Origin: Companilactobacillus mindensis DSM 14500
GTDB taxonomy: Bacteria > Bacillota > Bacilli > Lactobacillales > Lactobacillaceae
Length of the DNA: 64,000 nt
Direction of reading: 5' to 3'
Assembly: GCF_001434275.1 (NCBI RefSeq)
Contig: NZ_AZEZ01000073.1
Span: 25,613 to 89,612, forward strand
Shown: positions 1 to 10,001 of the stretch, piece by piece
Position numbering within the stretch: position 1 is the first letter of the stretch
How the letters are laid out: every line of letters begins with the position of its first letter
Notes under the pieces: generated by a model
Seen by the model: only the letters and a program-made list of their open reading frames with translations
Database searches by the model: none
What the model was told of the DNA's origin: nothing
Position numbers and translations under genes: made by a program

Positions 1-2282
1 CAGACGAAGCCCAAGCTGAAGCTCGTATGTTGATGCTTGCTGCTCACCATATTCTTGCTCCTAAAGATGGTAAGCCTATCGTTACTCCTTCACAGGATGT
101 TGTTTTAGGTAACTACTATCTAACAATTGAAACAAGACATATGACTGGTGAAGGTAAGATCTTCAAGGATGCTAATGAAGTTCAAACTGCACTTCTAAAT
201 GGTGATATTCACTATCACACAAGAATTGGTATTGCTGTTTCATCAATGCCTAACAAGCCATTCAAGGATGAAGAACGTAACAAGATCATGATTACCTCTG
301 TTGGTAAAGTTATCTTTAACGAAATTCTTCCTGAAGACTTCCCATACTTAAACGAACCAACTGATGACAACTTGATGCACGGCGTTCCTGACAAGTACTT
401 CCTTGGTAAAGGGGAAGACATTCACCAACGTCTTGATGAAATGGATCTAATCGACCCATTGAAGAGTGGATACCTTTCAGATATCATCGCTCAAGTATTC
501 AAGATCTACCGTGTTCAAAGAACATCATCACTACTTGATGACATGAAGACATTGGGTTACACAATTTGTACATTGTCTGGTTTAACAGTCGGTGTTACAG
601 ATGTTCCTAACTTGACTCAAAAACCTGAAATCATCGAAAAAGCCCACAAACAAGTTGCTTCAATTTCTAAGCAATTCCGTCGTGGACTAATTACGGATGC
701 TGAACGACACGATCGTGTTATTAGTGTTTGGAACGATACAAAGGATGAAATTCAACAATTGTTGATCGACTCATTTGATCCTACCAACCCTATCTCAATG
801 ATGTCTGATTCCGGTGCCCGTGGTAACATCTCAAACTTTACGCAACTAGCTGGTATGCGTGGACTAATGGCTGCCCCTAATGGTGGTATGATGGAAATCC
901 CTGTTATTTCTAACTTCCGTGAAGGACTTTCTGTTTTGGAAATGTTCATGTCAACCCACGGTGCTCGTAAAGGTATGACCGATACAGCCTTGAAGACAGC
1001 TAACTCAGGTTACTTAACTCGTCGTCTAGTTGATGTTGCTCAAGATGTTATCGTACGTGAAGAAGATTGTGGTACTGACCGTGGACTTGTTGTAAGTTCA
1101 ATCATGGAAGGTACAGATATGATCGAACCATTGTATGATCGACTTGTTGGTCGTTATACACAAAAGACTGTCAAAGACCCACAAACAGGTGACGTAATCG
1201 TTCCTCGTGGTGTCATGATGGATGAAACACTTGCTCAAAAGGTTGTTGACGCTGGTGTTACACACGTTACAATTCGTTCAGCATTCACATGTGATACAAA
1301 ACATGGTGTATGTAAGAAGTGTTACGGTCGTAACCTTGCTACTGGTGAAGAAGTTGAAATTGGTGAAGCAGTTGGTACTGTTGCTGCTCAATCAATCGGT
1401 GAACCAGGTACACAATTGACAATGAGAAACTTCCATACCGGTGGTGTTGCTGGTGGCGACGATATTACTCAAGGACTTCCTCGTGTTCAAGAAATTGTTG
1501 AAGCTAGAAATCCTAAAGGTCTTGCCGTTATTTCCGAAGTTGAAGGTACTGTTGTTTCAATCGAAGAAAACCCAGCAGAACACACTAAGGTTATTACTGT
1601 CGAAGGTGACATTGATAAGCGTGATTATCAAGTTCCTTATACATCAAGTGTTGCCGTTGCCGAAGGCGATCACGTTAAACGTGGTGGCAAGTTGACACAA
1701 GGTTCAATTGATCCTAAGGAATTGATCAAAGTTACAAACGTTCTACATACAGAAAACTACTTGCTTGCTGAAGTTCAAAAGGTTTACCGTATGCAGGGTG
1801 TTGATATCTCTGATAAGCACTTTGAGGTTATGATCAGACAAATGCTACGTAAGATCCGTATTCTTGATCCTGGTGACACTGATGTCTTGCCTGGTCAATT
1901 AATGGATATTTCACAATTTACTGACCATAACCGTGAAACATTGTTCAACGGCGGTGTTCCTGCTACTGGATGTCCTGTCCTTCTTGGTATTACTAAGGCT
2001 TCTCTTGAAACAAACAGTTTCTTGTCAGCCGCTTCCTTCCAAGAAACAACTCGTGTTCTTACTGATGCTTCAATTCGTGGTAAGAATGATCCACTTCTTG
2101 GTCTCAAGGAAAATGTTATTATTGGTAAACTTATTCCTGCCGGTACTGGTATGGCTAAGTACAACCACATGGAACCTAAGAAAGTCGGCCCTATGGCAGA
2201 TAACTCCTTGAATGGTGCCTACACTATTTCTGACATCGAAGCTCAAATGAAAGCTGAAGATGCAGCTAAACAAGAAAAATAG
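1..2282 (+). CDS. rpoC: RNA polymerase beta' subunit, C-terminal part (5'-truncated by window edge)
   Basis: This is the largest subunit of RNA polymerase, which forms one side of the active-site cleft. The reading frame is open from base 3 ([12 protein letters not shown]), so the true start lies upstream, and about 759 C-terminal residues are visible. Visible landmarks are the bridge-helix region ([20 protein letters not shown]), the zinc ligands split between EEDCGTDRG and [13 protein letters not shown], and the trigger-loop region ([20 protein letters not shown]). The catalytic NADFDGD aspartates would lie upstream of the window. The tail ([12 protein letters not shown]) is short, as usual in Firmicutes. 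A strong hairpin terminator follows within 12 bases, so this is the last gene of its transcript, presumably rpoB-rpoC. The identity is certain. Confidence 0.99.
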   Translation, partial: DEAQAEARMLMLAAHHILAPKDGKPIVTPSQDVVLGNYYLTIETRHMTGEGKIFKDANEVQTALLNGDIHYHTRIGIAVSSMPNKPFKDEERNKIMITSVGKVIFNEILPEDFPYLNEPTDDNLMHGVPDKYFLGKGEDIHQRLDEMDLIDPLKSGYLSDIIAQVFKIYRVQRTSSLLDDMKTLGYTICTLSGLTVGVTDVPNLTQKPEIIEKAHKQVASISKQFRRGLITDAERHDRVISVWNDTKDEIQQLLIDSFDPTNPISMMSDSGARGNISNFTQLAGMRGLMAAPNGGMMEIPVISNFREGLSVLEMFMSTHGARKGMTDTALKTANSGYLTRRLVDVAQDVIVREEDCGTDRGLVVSSIMEGTDMIEPLYDRLVGRYTQKTVKDPQTGDVIVPRGVMMDETLAQKVVDAGVTHVTIRSAFTCDTKHGVCKKCYGRNLATGEEVEIGEAVGTVAAQSIGEPGTQLTMRNFHTGGVAGGDDITQGLPRVQEIVEARNPKGLAVISEVEGTVVSIEENPAEHTKVITVEGDIDKRDYQVPYTSSVAVAEGDHVKRGGKLTQGSIDPKELIKVTNVLHTENYLLAEVQKVYRMQGVDISDKHFEVMIRQMLRKIRILDPGDTDVLPGQLMDISQFTDHNRETLFNGGVPATGCPVLLGITKASLETNSFLSAASFQETTRVLTDASIRGKNDPLLGLKENVIIGKLIPAGTGMAKYNHMEPKKVGPMADNSLNGAYTISDIEAQMKAEDAAKQEK

Positions 2283-2291
2283 TTAATAACT

Positions 2292-2321
2292 AAAAGACGA
2301 CCCTCGGGTCGTCTTTTTTTG
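2292..2321 (+). terminator. Rho-independent terminator after rpoC
   Basis: A stem AAGACGACCC / GGGTCGTCTT with a very tight TC loop region is followed by a run of seven T. It separates rpoC from the esterase gene. Confidence 0.93.
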
Positions 2322-2357
2322 TATAATAAGATTGAAAAATAATTTGGAGGTAGGATT

Positions 2358-3179
2358 TTGCAAACACAAGACTTAGCATATCAAGATACCAAATTTACCT
2401 TAGATACGTATTTTTTGGACCCAATTGCTGACTTTGAGACCCAAGTAGAGCGTCCACTAGCTATTATTTGTCCCGGAGGGGCTTTTAGATTTCAATCTGA
2501 CCGTGAGGCGCAACCGATTGCCATGCAATTCAACGCTGCTGGAATGCACGCTTTAGTTTTGCATTATCAATTATTTGATGGCGATACGCCGGTTTATCCC
2601 TTGGCACTGCAAGAGATGGCGACAACTTTAAATTGGTTGAAATCACAAAAAGAAAACCATCATATTGATTTGAACAAAGTTGTATTGATTGGTTTTTCAG
2701 CCGGCAGTCAGATCGTGGCCAACTTTAATTCGATCATGTTGGACCCTGAACAACGTGAAAAGATCTTTACAGACGAATTGACAGTTGAACCAGCCGCTAA
2801 TATTTTGAGTTATCCTGTGATCGATATGACTTTGGGATGGCCTAAAGACGAGGATTGGGCTATGAAGATCAGTCCAGACATCTATTACTGGCAAGCTCAA
2901 GAACACTTGACGGATCACGGTAAACCAACTTTCATTTGGCAAACGGTGACCGACCAAGCAGTTCCAGTTATGAATTCGATTATTTATGCACAAAAGATGG
3001 ATTTGTTGGGAATTCCTTATGAAATGCATCTGTTTGGCTCAGGCAGTCACGGCTTATCAATGGCAACTTACGTTACCCAAAACCCTGGCAATGAGGCCAA
3101 TCTCAACTCGAACGATGCTAAATGGTGGGAGCTATGTCTTAACTGGCTAAAATTACAAAAAATCTTACCTAAGTTTTAA
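2358..3179 (+). CDS. Alpha/beta-hydrolase, esterase/lipase-like
   Basis: This is a predicted cytoplasmic serine hydrolase of 273 residues that probably cleaves carboxyl esters; the substrate is unknown. The nucleophile elbow is GFSAGS with Ser114. An upstream glycine-rich oxyanion segment (CPGGAFRF, near residue 37) replaces the HGGG of hormone-sensitive-lipase relatives. DQAVPV supplies a likely catalytic Asp, and GSGSHGLS near residue 228 supplies the His. The start is TTG with TTGGAGG 7 bases upstream, and no ATG gives a better fit. It has no signal peptide. It stands alone after the rpoC terminator, and its last 15 bases overlap the 3' end of the convergent prepilin peptidase gene. The closest known architectures are acetyl-xylan-esterase-like and BD-FAE-like hydrolases, by family inference only. 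Confidence 0.85.
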   Translation: MQTQDLAYQDTKFTLDTYFLDPIADFETQVERPLAIICPGGAFRFQSDREAQPIAMQFNAAGMHALVLHYQLFDGDTPVYPLALQEMATTLNWLKSQKENHHIDLNKVVLIGFSAGSQIVANFNSIMLDPEQREKIFTDELTVEPAANILSYPVIDMTLGWPKDEDWAMKISPDIYYWQAQEHLTDHGKPTFIWQTVTDQAVPVMNSIIYAQKMDLLGIPYEMHLFGSGSHGLSMATYVTQNPGNEANLNSNDAKWWELCLNWLKLQKILPKF

Positions 3180-3836
3180 ATAAAAGATCAGATAGATCAC
3201 TCCAGTGGCGCAAGCTAAATAGGGGATGAATCTAAATGATCTTTTTTTGTTGACCAAATAACTCAAAATACAAAATGAACAGGCAACAATGATGATCTGT
3301 AAGACAGTTTCGAATTTAAAAATCAGTCCCAATAAGGAAATGACCTCGACATCGCCTAAACCAAACTCGAATTTTTTGCTCAATAAAAAGAGCGTCAAAT
3401 ACAATATCACGGCCGGTAGCCAATGCAGTGGCTTGACCAAGAATAAGGTAGGTAAACTCAACAAATAAAAAATTGGGTAGATATAACCATAGAAGTGGTC
3501 AGTGAACCCTAAAAGAACCAGCATGATGAATATCGGTAAGTATTTCCAGTCATGTTGATAAGCTATTAGTGTAAAGAAAAATCCACCAATGAACTCCCAA
3601 AAAGGATTGGAAAAATCGATTTGCATTTTGCAGCGGATGCACTTACCATGAACTATGAAATAACCTAATATAGGTATGATTTCGAACCATCTAAGGATTC
3701 TATTACAGTGATCACAGTGAGATCGACGAGTTATGCTCAACTGTGGGTAGTCGTAGGCGATTACCTTTAGAAAGGAGATAATGCAAGCTCCTAGTATGAA
3801 GAAAATAAAGTATAAAAATAATGTCATTTTAAGCAC
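3165..3836 (-). CDS. comC: Prepilin peptidase (A24 family), late-competence ComC/PilD type
   Basis: This is an integral-membrane aspartic protease that cleaves, and often N-methylates, type IV prepilin-like proteins. In Firmicutes these are the competence pseudopilins. The 223-residue protein shows an N-terminal membrane segment, a cytoplasmic zinc-type domain with CDHC (41-44) and CIRC (66-69), and then several hydrophobic helices. The two catalytic aspartates fit TDHFYGY and the family motif GLGDVE. Length and order match the complete family. The gene lies between rpoC and rpsL, a position that I recall for this gene in several lactobacilli. Its start sits about 50 bases from the divergent str promoter. 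No pilin genes are nearby, so it must act on substrates encoded elsewhere. Confidence 0.92.
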   Translation of the reverse strand: MLKMTLFLYFIFFILGACIISFLKVIAYDYPQLSITRRSHCDHCNRILRWFEIIPILGYFIVHGKCIRCKMQIDFSNPFWEFIGGFFFTLIAYQHDWKYLPIFIMLVLLGFTDHFYGYIYPIFYLLSLPTLFLVKPLHWLPAVILYLTLFLLSKKFEFGLGDVEVISLLGLIFKFETVLQIIIVACSFCILSYLVNKKRSFRFIPYLACATGVIYLIFYLKLR

Positions 3837-3884
3837 CTCGTTTGAAATTACGAGAACTTGTGGATAACTTTTTAGAATGTTACA

Positions 3885-3913
3885 TTGACAGGACTTTTTT
3901 TAGATGGTATTCT
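3885..3913 (+). promoter_or_regulatory. Promoter of the str operon
   Basis: TTGACA and TATTCT are separated by 17 bases, with TG one base before the -10 (extended -10). It sits about 140 bases upstream of rpsL and is the only good promoter there. Confidence 0.85.
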
Positions 3914-3973
3914 AATAGACGTGCTTTTATTGGCAGCAATATTAGTTTGTTTATTAAATATAAAGCTCGAAGC

Positions 3974-4032
3974 GTACGCCACTCATGTGGTTTATTATTT
4001 TACAAAATTATGAACCACCTGGATGTGTGTAC
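3974..4032 (+). promoter_or_regulatory. Hairpin in the str-operon leader, possible r-protein autoregulation site
   Basis: Between the promoter and the rpsL ribosome-binding site, GTGGTTTA pairs with TGAACCAC (one G-U pair), and flanking GTAC / GTAC segments can extend the stem. The structure ends just before the AGGAGG of rpsL. Autogenous control of str operons by S7 or S12 is known in other bacteria. Its operation here is inferred from position only. Confidence 0.4.
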
Positions 4033-4056
4033 TTAAATTTTTAGGAGGAACTTTGA

Positions 4057-4470
4057 ATGCCTACAATTAATCAATTAGTTCGCAAAGGCCGTAAATCTAC
4101 AGCCTCAAAGTCTGATGCACCTGCATTGAACTTTGGTTACAACAGTATGAAGAAAGTTGCCACAAAGAACCCAGCTCCACAAAAACGTGGTGTTGCAACT
4201 CGTGTCGGAACAATGACACCTAAGAAACCTAACTCTGCCCTACGTAAGTACGCCCGTGTTAGATTATCAAACCTTATTGAAGTTACAGCTTATATCCCTG
4301 GTATTGGCCACAACTTGCAAGAGCACAGTGTTGTCCTAGTCCGTGGTGGACGTGTAAAGGATTTACCTGGTGTTCGTTATCACGTTGTTCGTGGTGCCTT
4401 AGATACAGCCGGTGTTGATGGACGTATGCAAAGTCGTTCAAAATATGGTGCTAAGAAGCCTAAGAAATAA
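4057..4470 (+). CDS. rpsL: 30S ribosomal protein S12
   Basis: S12 is the decoding-centre protein of the small subunit and the classical site of streptomycin resistance. The protein has 137 residues with the conserved loops [16 protein letters not shown] and [17 protein letters not shown]. The lysines of PKKPNS (56-57) and VKDLPG are the wild-type residues. The N-terminal extension relative to E. coli S12 is the usual Firmicute form. ATG follows TTTAGGAGGAACTTTGA with good spacing. It is the first gene of the str operon, 50 bases upstream of rpsG. Confidence 0.99.
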   Translation: MPTINQLVRKGRKSTASKSDAPALNFGYNSMKKVATKNPAPQKRGVATRVGTMTPKKPNSALRKYARVRLSNLIEVTAYIPGIGHNLQEHSVVLVRGGRVKDLPGVRYHVVRGALDTAGVDGRMQSRSKYGAKKPKK

Positions 4471-4520
4471 CATCAATTCAATTTTATTAAAGAAATAATG
4501 TAATAACGGAGGAATTTTAT

Positions 4521-4988
4521 ATGCGTAAAGGTAGAGCTCCAAAACGTGATGTTTTGCCAGATCCAATGTACAACTCAAAGCTAGTAACTCGCTTGATCAA
4601 CCACTTAATGTATGATGGTAAAAGAGGTACTGCTTCAACAATCTTATATCGTGCATTCGATATTATTAAGGATACAACAGGTAACGAACCATTGGACGTG
4701 TTTGAAGAAGCAATGAACAATGTTATGCCTGTCCTTGAAGTTAAGGCTCGCCGTATCGGTGGTTCTAACTATCAAATTCCTATCGAAGTTCGTCCTGACC
4801 GTCGTACTACTTTAGGACTACGTTGGATTACAAGTTATGCTCGTCTACGTGGCGAACACACAATGGACCAACGTCTAGCAAACGAAATTATGGATGCAGC
4901 CAACAACACTGGTGCAGCCGTTAAGAAACGTGAAGATACACACAAGATGGCCGATGCTAACCGTGCATTCGCTCACTATCGCTGGTAG
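4521..4988 (+). CDS. rpsG: 30S ribosomal protein S7
   Basis: S7 is a primary assembly protein of the 30S head that contacts mRNA and tRNA at the exit site. The protein has 155 residues with typical segments [28 protein letters not shown] and the C-terminal [17 protein letters not shown] follows GGAGGAATTTTAT. It is the second gene of the str operon. In other bacteria S7 is the operon's translational repressor. Confidence 0.99.
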   Translation: MRKGRAPKRDVLPDPMYNSKLVTRLINHLMYDGKRGTASTILYRAFDIIKDTTGNEPLDVFEEAMNNVMPVLEVKARRIGGSNYQIPIEVRPDRRTTLGLRWITSYARLRGEHTMDQRLANEIMDAANNTGAAVKKREDTHKMADANRAFAHYRW

Positions 4989-5038
4989 GATCTAGTTACC
5001 TTAAAAACTAGTTAATTTGAGAGGAGAAACAATTATTC

Positions 5039-7135
5039 ATGGCTAATAAACGTGAATTTCCACTAGAAGAAACCAGAAATATTGGTATCATGGCCCATAT
5101 CGATGCCGGTAAAACTACAACTACTGAACGTATTTTGTACTATACTGGTAAAATCCACAAAATTGGTGAAACACATGATGGTGCTTCACAAATGGACTGG
5201 ATGGCCCAAGAACAAGAACGTGGTATTACTATTACATCAGCTGCTACAACTGCTGAATGGAAAGGTAACCGTATTAATATCATCGATACACCAGGACACG
5301 TTGATTTCACAATCGAAGTTGAACGTTCACTACGTGTGCTAGATGGTGCTATTACAGTTCTTGATGCTCAATCTGGTGTTGAACCACAAACTGAAAATGT
5401 TTGGCGTCAAGCTTCAACATACGGTGTTCCACGTATCGTCTTTGTTAACAAGATGGATAAAATCGGTGCTAACTTTGACTATTCTGTTGAAACATTGCAT
5501 GAAAGACTAGATGCTAATGCTCACGCTATCCAAATGCCTATTGGTGCAGAAGATCACTTCGAAGGTGTTATTGACCTTATCGAAATGAAAGCTGACCTTT
5601 ATGACGAAGATGAACTAGGTACAAAGTGGGATACAGTTGATGTTCCTGCTGACTACTTGGAAGAAGCTAAGAAGAAGCGTGCTGAATTAGTTGAATCAGT
5701 TGCTGATGTTGATGATGACATCATGGAAAAATACCTTGATGGTCAAGAAATCACAAATGACGAATTGCGTGCTGCAATCCGTAAAGCAACTATCGACTTG
5801 AAGTACTTCCCAGTTCTTGCTGGTTCTGCCTTCAAGAACAAGGGTGTTCAAATGTTGATGGATGCCGTTGTTGACTATCTACCATCACCACTTGACGTAC
5901 GTCCTTACAAGGCTACTGATCCTAAGGATGATTCAGAAGTTGAACTTATGGCTGACGATAGCAAACCATTTGCTGGTCTAGCATTTAAGATTGCTACTGA
6001 TCCATTCGTTGGACGTCTAACATACATCCGTGTATACAGAGGTTCACTAGAATCAGGTTCTTATGTCTTGAACTCAACAAAAGACAAGCGTGAACGTGTT
6101 GGTCGTTTGCTACAAATGCACTCTAACCACCGTAAGGAAATCCCAGAAGTATTCTCTGGTGATATCGCTGCTGTTATCGGTTTGAAGAACACTACAACTG
6201 GTGATTCTCTAACTGATGTATCTGATCCATTGATTCTTGAATCATTGGATATTCCAGATCCAGTTATCCAAGTTTCTATCGAACCTAACTCAAAGGAAGA
6301 TAGAGATAAGATGGATATCGCTATCCAAAAACTATCTGAAGAAGATCCTACTTTCCAAGCTGAAACAAATCCTGAAACTGGTGAAACTCTTATCGCCGGA
6401 ATGGGTGAATTGCACTTGGATATCATGGTTGACCGTATGAAACGTGAATTCAACGTTGCATGTAAGGTTGGTGAACCTCAAGTTGCTTACCGTGAAACAT
6501 TTACACAACAAACAAGTGCTCAAGGTAAGTTCGTTCGTCAATCTGGTGGTAAAGGTCAATATGGTGATGTTTGGGTTGAATTTACACCTAATGAAGAAGG
6601 TAAAGGCTTCGAATTCGAAGACGCTATCGTCGGTGGTGTTGTTCCTCGTGAATACATCCCATCAGTTGAACAAGGTTTGAAGGAAGCTATGGAAAACGGT
6701 GTTCTTGCCGGTTATCCATTGATCGATGTTAAGGCTAAGTTGTATGATGGTTCATACCACGAAGTCGATTCATCTGAAGCAGCCTTCAAGATTGCCGCTT
6801 CAATGGCTCTACGTAATGCAGCTAAGACTGCTGGTGCTGTAATTCTTGAACCTATTATGAAGGTTGAAATTGTTACACCAGAATCATACTTAGGTGATGT
6901 TATGGGACAAGTTACTGCTCGTCGTGGACGTGTTGAAGGTATGGAAGCACGTGGTAACGCACAACTTATCAATGCTTTCGTTCCACTTGCAGAAATGTTT
7001 GGTTACGCTACAACACTTCGTTCAGCAACACAAGGCCGTGGTACATTTACAATGACAATGGATCACTACGAAAAGGTTCCTAAGTCAATTCAAGCTGACA
7101 TCATTAAGAAGAATGGTGGCAACGCTGAAGACTAG
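5039..7135 (+). CDS. fusA: Elongation factor G
   Basis: EF-G is the GTPase that drives ribosomal translocation and, with RRF, ribosome recycling. The 698 residues are full length. The G domain carries AHIDAGKT (19-26), [16 protein letters not shown] (83-87) and NKMD. Domains II to V follow, with the domain IV segment [11 protein letters not shown] and domain [18 protein letters not shown] follows GAGAGGAGAAAC. It is the last gene of this str operon. No tuf gene follows, as is common in lactobacilli, and a strong terminator closes the transcript. Confidence 0.99.
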   Translation: MANKREFPLEETRNIGIMAHIDAGKTTTTERILYYTGKIHKIGETHDGASQMDWMAQEQERGITITSAATTAEWKGNRINIIDTPGHVDFTIEVERSLRVLDGAITVLDAQSGVEPQTENVWRQASTYGVPRIVFVNKMDKIGANFDYSVETLHERLDANAHAIQMPIGAEDHFEGVIDLIEMKADLYDEDELGTKWDTVDVPADYLEEAKKKRAELVESVADVDDDIMEKYLDGQEITNDELRAAIRKATIDLKYFPVLAGSAFKNKGVQMLMDAVVDYLPSPLDVRPYKATDPKDDSEVELMADDSKPFAGLAFKIATDPFVGRLTYIRVYRGSLESGSYVLNSTKDKRERVGRLLQMHSNHRKEIPEVFSGDIAAVIGLKNTTTGDSLTDVSDPLILESLDIPDPVIQVSIEPNSKEDRDKMDIAIQKLSEEDPTFQAETNPETGETLIAGMGELHLDIMVDRMKREFNVACKVGEPQVAYRETFTQQTSAQGKFVRQSGGKGQYGDVWVEFTPNEEGKGFEFEDAIVGGVVPREYIPSVEQGLKEAMENGVLAGYPLIDVKAKLYDGSYHEVDSSEAAFKIAASMALRNAAKTAGAVILEPIMKVEIVTPESYLGDVMGQVTARRGRVEGMEARGNAQLINAFVPLAEMFGYATTLRSATQGRGTFTMTMDHYEKVPKSIQADIIKKNGGNAED

Positions 7136-7158
7136 GTCTTTAAATGTTGATAATCAAA

Positions 7159-7188
7159 AGAGAAGATCATTTGGTCTTCTCTTTTTTT
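7159..7188 (+). terminator. Rho-independent terminator after fusA
   Basis: AGAGAAGATC pairs with GGTCTTCTCT (one G-U) around an ATTT loop, followed by a run of T. It ends the str operon before the accessory patch that separates it from the S10 operon. Confidence 0.95.
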
Positions 7189-7206
7189 GTGCCCTAAAAT
7201 AAATTC

Positions 7207-7248
7207 TTGATACAGATCAAGTCCTCGAATGAACAAATTGGGTAAGAT
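7207..7248 (+). promoter_or_regulatory. FNR/CRP-family activator box with class-II promoter geometry
   Basis: The sequence TTGAT-ACAG-ATCAA (7207-7220) is a perfect TTGAT-N4-ATCAA dyad, the classical FNR consensus. TAAGAT at 7243-7248 is a plausible -10. The predicted start near 7255 places the dyad centre at about -41.5, and the hexamer at the -35 position (GTCCTC) is poor, as expected of an activator-dependent promoter. The reading as an FNR-like (Flp or CRP/FNR) site is inferred. Confidence 0.65.
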
Positions 7249-7300
7249 AGTCCTTGTAAGTTGATTGAACAAAAGTATTCAAAGGATGGAGGAATTGATT

Positions 7301-7531
7301 ATGGCAAAAGCAACTTTACAATTAGGCGCATTAACTTGCCCATCATGTATGACAAAGATTCAAAAGGCAGTCGAAAACCAAGCTGGCGTTTCAAATGTCA
7401 AAGTTCTCTTCAATGCAAGCAAGGTTAGAGCTGATTTTGACCCAAGCCAAACTTCCGCTGATGAGTTGGCAAGAGTTATTACTGATTTGGGATACGAAGT
7501 ATTGAAGGTAAAAGTTAAGGAACTTGCTTAA
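7301..7531 (+). CDS. Small heavy-metal-associated (HMA) domain protein, CopZ-like
   Basis: This is a 76-residue single-domain protein with the ferredoxin-like HMA fold, probably a cytosolic copper or other soft-metal carrier. The metal site is LTCPSCMTKI with Cys13 and Cys16. The rest (GVSNVKVLFNASKVRADFDP, ADELARVITDLGYEVLKV) follows the beta-alpha-beta-beta-alpha-beta pattern. ATG with GATGGAGGAATTGATT is chosen over an in-frame TTG 36 bases upstream, because the latter has no ribosome-binding site. The partner P-type ATPase is not next to it. Transcription appears to depend on the FNR-type promoter just upstream, which suggests response to oxygen or redox state. The usual MxCxxC is replaced by LTCPSC, so metal preference is uncertain. 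Confidence 0.85.
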   Translation: MAKATLQLGALTCPSCMTKIQKAVENQAGVSNVKVLFNASKVRADFDPSQTSADELARVITDLGYEVLKVKVKELA

Positions 7532-7666
7532 TAATAAATAACTTCTGAGTTCACCACTCGATTGAAATGTATTGCGAGACGACGTCGAAATTAACAGTCG
7601 TAATTAACTTCTCTGACTAAAAATAAATAAAAAACTTAGACATGAATAATCCTTAGGTCGTGAAGT

Positions 7667-7716
7667 AAAAGACTCCATAATTGTTAGATGTGAATTTAAC
7701 AGTTGTGGAGTCTTTT
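7667..7716 (+). terminator. Long inverted repeat, probable terminator after the HMA gene
   Basis: AAAAGACTCCATAATTGTTA pairs with TAACAGTTGTGGAGTCTTTT (two G-U pairs) around a 10-base loop. The A-rich left flank and T-rich right flank fit a bidirectional terminator. The bases between the HMA stop and this hairpin hold nothing else that I recognise. Confidence 0.75.
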
Positions 7717-7784
7717 GATTTTATAATTTTCATATTGAAATAGTTATTAGTTGTATAATAATCGCATAAAAAGGGGGAGATTTT

Positions 7785-9902
7785 ATGCGGTTTAATCAAC
7801 TAAAAGCAAATTCTAATTCAATCGTTAGAAAAAAACTTTATAAGAAAGGCAAAGTTTGGTTAGTTGCTTCGATGTTGAGTTTTGCAGGTGTATTGATGTT
7901 AAGTTCAGTACCTGTAAAAGCAACAGTGACCAACGATTCTACTCAACAGACTGACACCACCACCGTTAATGATGATCAATCTTCCAATCAGAATGAGACT
8001 ACTTCGATAACTAAAACTTTGGCAGTTTCATCTAATTTGGGCGACATAAATATCTCCGTTAGTGGGCAAAAAGGTACCACAGTTGAGGTGTCAGCTCCAA
8101 CAAAAACTGGCTACACTATTACAAGCGACCCAACTATTACGGTCCAAATAAGTGCTGATGGTTCGCTCAGTACCAATGATTCGATTGTTTACGTCGCAAA
8201 CACCGATTCAAATACTGAAAAGGAAACTGATTCAGTTGACAGTACGCAATCTCAATCAGAAGATTCAACTAATACTCAAGCAGAGGATTCATATATTTAT
8301 ACTGGCGATAATGTTAAACAAAACGATGATGGATCTTATTCAGCATCGGTAACTTATCAAGGTCAGACATATGACGTTGATGGCAAAATTGGCGACACGA
8401 TTAGAAAAACTGACAGCTCAGGTAATGCGGTAACAATTAATATCAAAGCAACTAAGCAACAAAAATTTACTGATCCGGCAAATAGTAATTTGATCAATAT
8501 GAGTAATACCACTGCGGTATACGACCAATATGGTCGCCAAACATCACAGATTCTGAGTGGTAATAAATTCGTAGATGCTCAAATGACCGATTATGAAGGT
8601 AATATTTTTTATAATATCTCTGACAATGCTGACCAATGGATCAAACAGGGAACGGGTGTAGAATTTACAGGTGAAGGTACCTTGAGTTCTGAAGTAGTAA
8701 CAATACCCATATTTATTATCAATGATCCCAAGTTGTATAATGGAAAATACGAATCGGTTACTGAAGAGTATAATGCGGATACCGGAGAAGTAACGGGATC
8801 GGTTGTAGTTCATTCAGATTACTATGACAAAGATCTTACATATTCCTATACCGGAAAACCCGGTGAGACTGTTAAAGCCACATTGGATGGAAACGATAGT
8901 TCTATGATCACACCGAATGTTTACGTAGATATTCAAGCAAGCAATCCGGAAAGCTCCACAGGCAAAGTAGGTACTGCCTTAAATCCGGGTGACACGGTAA
9001 CTTTGGCCGGTCCCGCTAGCCATGTCTATGATCTTTATAATGCGGATGGGACCAAAGTTGATCTGGGATTGGCTGGAGATTCAACTTGGGCAACGGATTC
9101 TTATATTTATATCGACGGAGTACCTTGTTATCGTGTTTCTGAGGATGAGTGGGTCAAACAAAGCGATGGCGTCACTTATAACGGCACTGTTAAACCCGTC
9201 GATAACACGGTTTACACGGCTACACCATATGTAGAGCCTTTAATAGTCGGTGATGTATCGATTGATTCTAATCTTGATAAAAAAGTAGTCAAAGAAATCA
9301 GTGGCTATGCAGGTAATGACGTGACGGTCAATGTCCCTGATGTTTCGGGCTATACTAAAGATAAAGACTCCATTACAGCGCACATCAATGACGATGGCAC
9401 AATAACAACTGATGAGTCAGTTACTTATACGAAGATTAATTCTGGCAATAATGGTGGCAGCGACTCCGGTATCCAACTTGATTTTATAAAAAAGAGTCAA
9501 AACGTCTCGACCTTTGTTGGTAAAGGCAATGTAACCTTGTATAAATTATCAGGCACGAAGTTCACGCCAGTAATAAATCGAGCTTTGGCAGAACAAACTG
9601 ATTGGTATTCAGATCAATATGTCAATTTAGATGGAATGACTTACTTCAGAGTAGCTACCAATGAATGGGTCAAAATTTCTAATGTTTATCGTTATAAAGA
9701 TTTGAATACGATTGTTAATACCAAAAATCAAACGTCTAGGTTATTGAATGATGAAGGTGTATTAGTTATGAATCGGGCACTGGGACCAAGAACTAGCTGG
9801 TTAGTTGATAGGATCGGTTATTTAGGTGACGATGACAATCCAACTGGTTTTTATAGAGTGGCTACAAATGAATTTTTGAACACTTCCGATACGCTTCAAT
9901 AA
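7785..9902 (+). CDS. Secreted surface protein with KxYKxGKxW signal peptide and SLAP-like repeats
   Basis: This is an exported, probably cell-wall-associated protein of 705 residues. The N-terminus carries the KxYKxGKxW signal motif (KLYKKGKVW, residues 17-25) followed by a hydrophobic core and cleavage near VKA-TV. A Ser/Thr/Gln-rich linker follows, with repeats of about 60 residues (LGDINISVSGQKGTTVEVSA and DKKVVKEISGYAGNDVTVNV, each ending in sDgt-iTtdesv-Y). Four modules resemble the SLAP surface-layer domain. The clearest are the last two, with YFRVATNEWVKIS and FYRVATNEFLNTS. No LPXTG sorting signal is present, so non-covalent binding to wall polymers through the SLAP modules is likely. 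ATG follows AAAGGGGGAGATTTT. It is monocistronic. The function (adhesion, S-layer-like coat) is inferred. Confidence 0.8.
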   Translation: MRFNQLKANSNSIVRKKLYKKGKVWLVASMLSFAGVLMLSSVPVKATVTNDSTQQTDTTTVNDDQSSNQNETTSITKTLAVSSNLGDINISVSGQKGTTVEVSAPTKTGYTITSDPTITVQISADGSLSTNDSIVYVANTDSNTEKETDSVDSTQSQSEDSTNTQAEDSYIYTGDNVKQNDDGSYSASVTYQGQTYDVDGKIGDTIRKTDSSGNAVTINIKATKQQKFTDPANSNLINMSNTTAVYDQYGRQTSQILSGNKFVDAQMTDYEGNIFYNISDNADQWIKQGTGVEFTGEGTLSSEVVTIPIFIINDPKLYNGKYESVTEEYNADTGEVTGSVVVHSDYYDKDLTYSYTGKPGETVKATLDGNDSSMITPNVYVDIQASNPESSTGKVGTALNPGDTVTLAGPASHVYDLYNADGTKVDLGLAGDSTWATDSYIYIDGVPCYRVSEDEWVKQSDGVTYNGTVKPVDNTVYTATPYVEPLIVGDVSIDSNLDKKVVKEISGYAGNDVTVNVPDVSGYTKDKDSITAHINDDGTITTDESVTYTKINSGNNGGSDSGIQLDFIKKSQNVSTFVGKGNVTLYKLSGTKFTPVINRALAEQTDWYSDQYVNLDGMTYFRVATNEWVKISNVYRYKDLNTIVNTKNQTSRLLNDEGVLVMNRALGPRTSWLVDRIGYLGDDDNPTGFYRVATNEFLNTSDTLQ

Positions 9903-9911
9903 GTATAAAAT

Positions 9912-9946
9912 AACTATCTTTTTCATTAAACATGCAGCGTAAACAC
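9912..9946. repeat. Dispersed repeat, copy 1 (CATTAAA..GCAGCGTAAAC type)
   Basis: The motif AACTAT..TTTTCATTAAACATGCAGCGTAAAC lies just after the surface-protein stop. Near-identical copies follow the acetyltransferase gene and the GH65 gene. The function is unknown, and it is always immediately downstream of a gene. Confidence 0.6.
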
Positions 9947-9991
9947 AAAAGAACGTCTCTGATTCAGTATTTGAATCGGAGACGTTCTTTT
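9947..9991. terminator. Bidirectional terminator of the TCTGATTCAGTATTT family
   Basis: AAAAGAACGTCTCTGATTCA pairs with its complement TTGAATCGGAGACGTTCTTTT around the short GTAT loop. A-rich and T-rich edges suit termination from both sides, between the surface protein and the convergent protease gene. The same core hairpin recurs at two other intergenic sites in the window. Confidence 0.85.
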
Positions 9992-10001
9992 ATTAATGAT
10001 T

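Noticed and set aside
3842..4036. 64-residue ORF between the prepilin peptidase and rpsL
   Set aside because: It spans the str promoter and leader hairpin, has no ribosome-binding site and no recognisable protein features.
8544..8813. 89-residue minus-strand ORF in the surface-protein gene
   Set aside because: It is antisense to a coherent long coding frame and lacks a ribosome-binding site.
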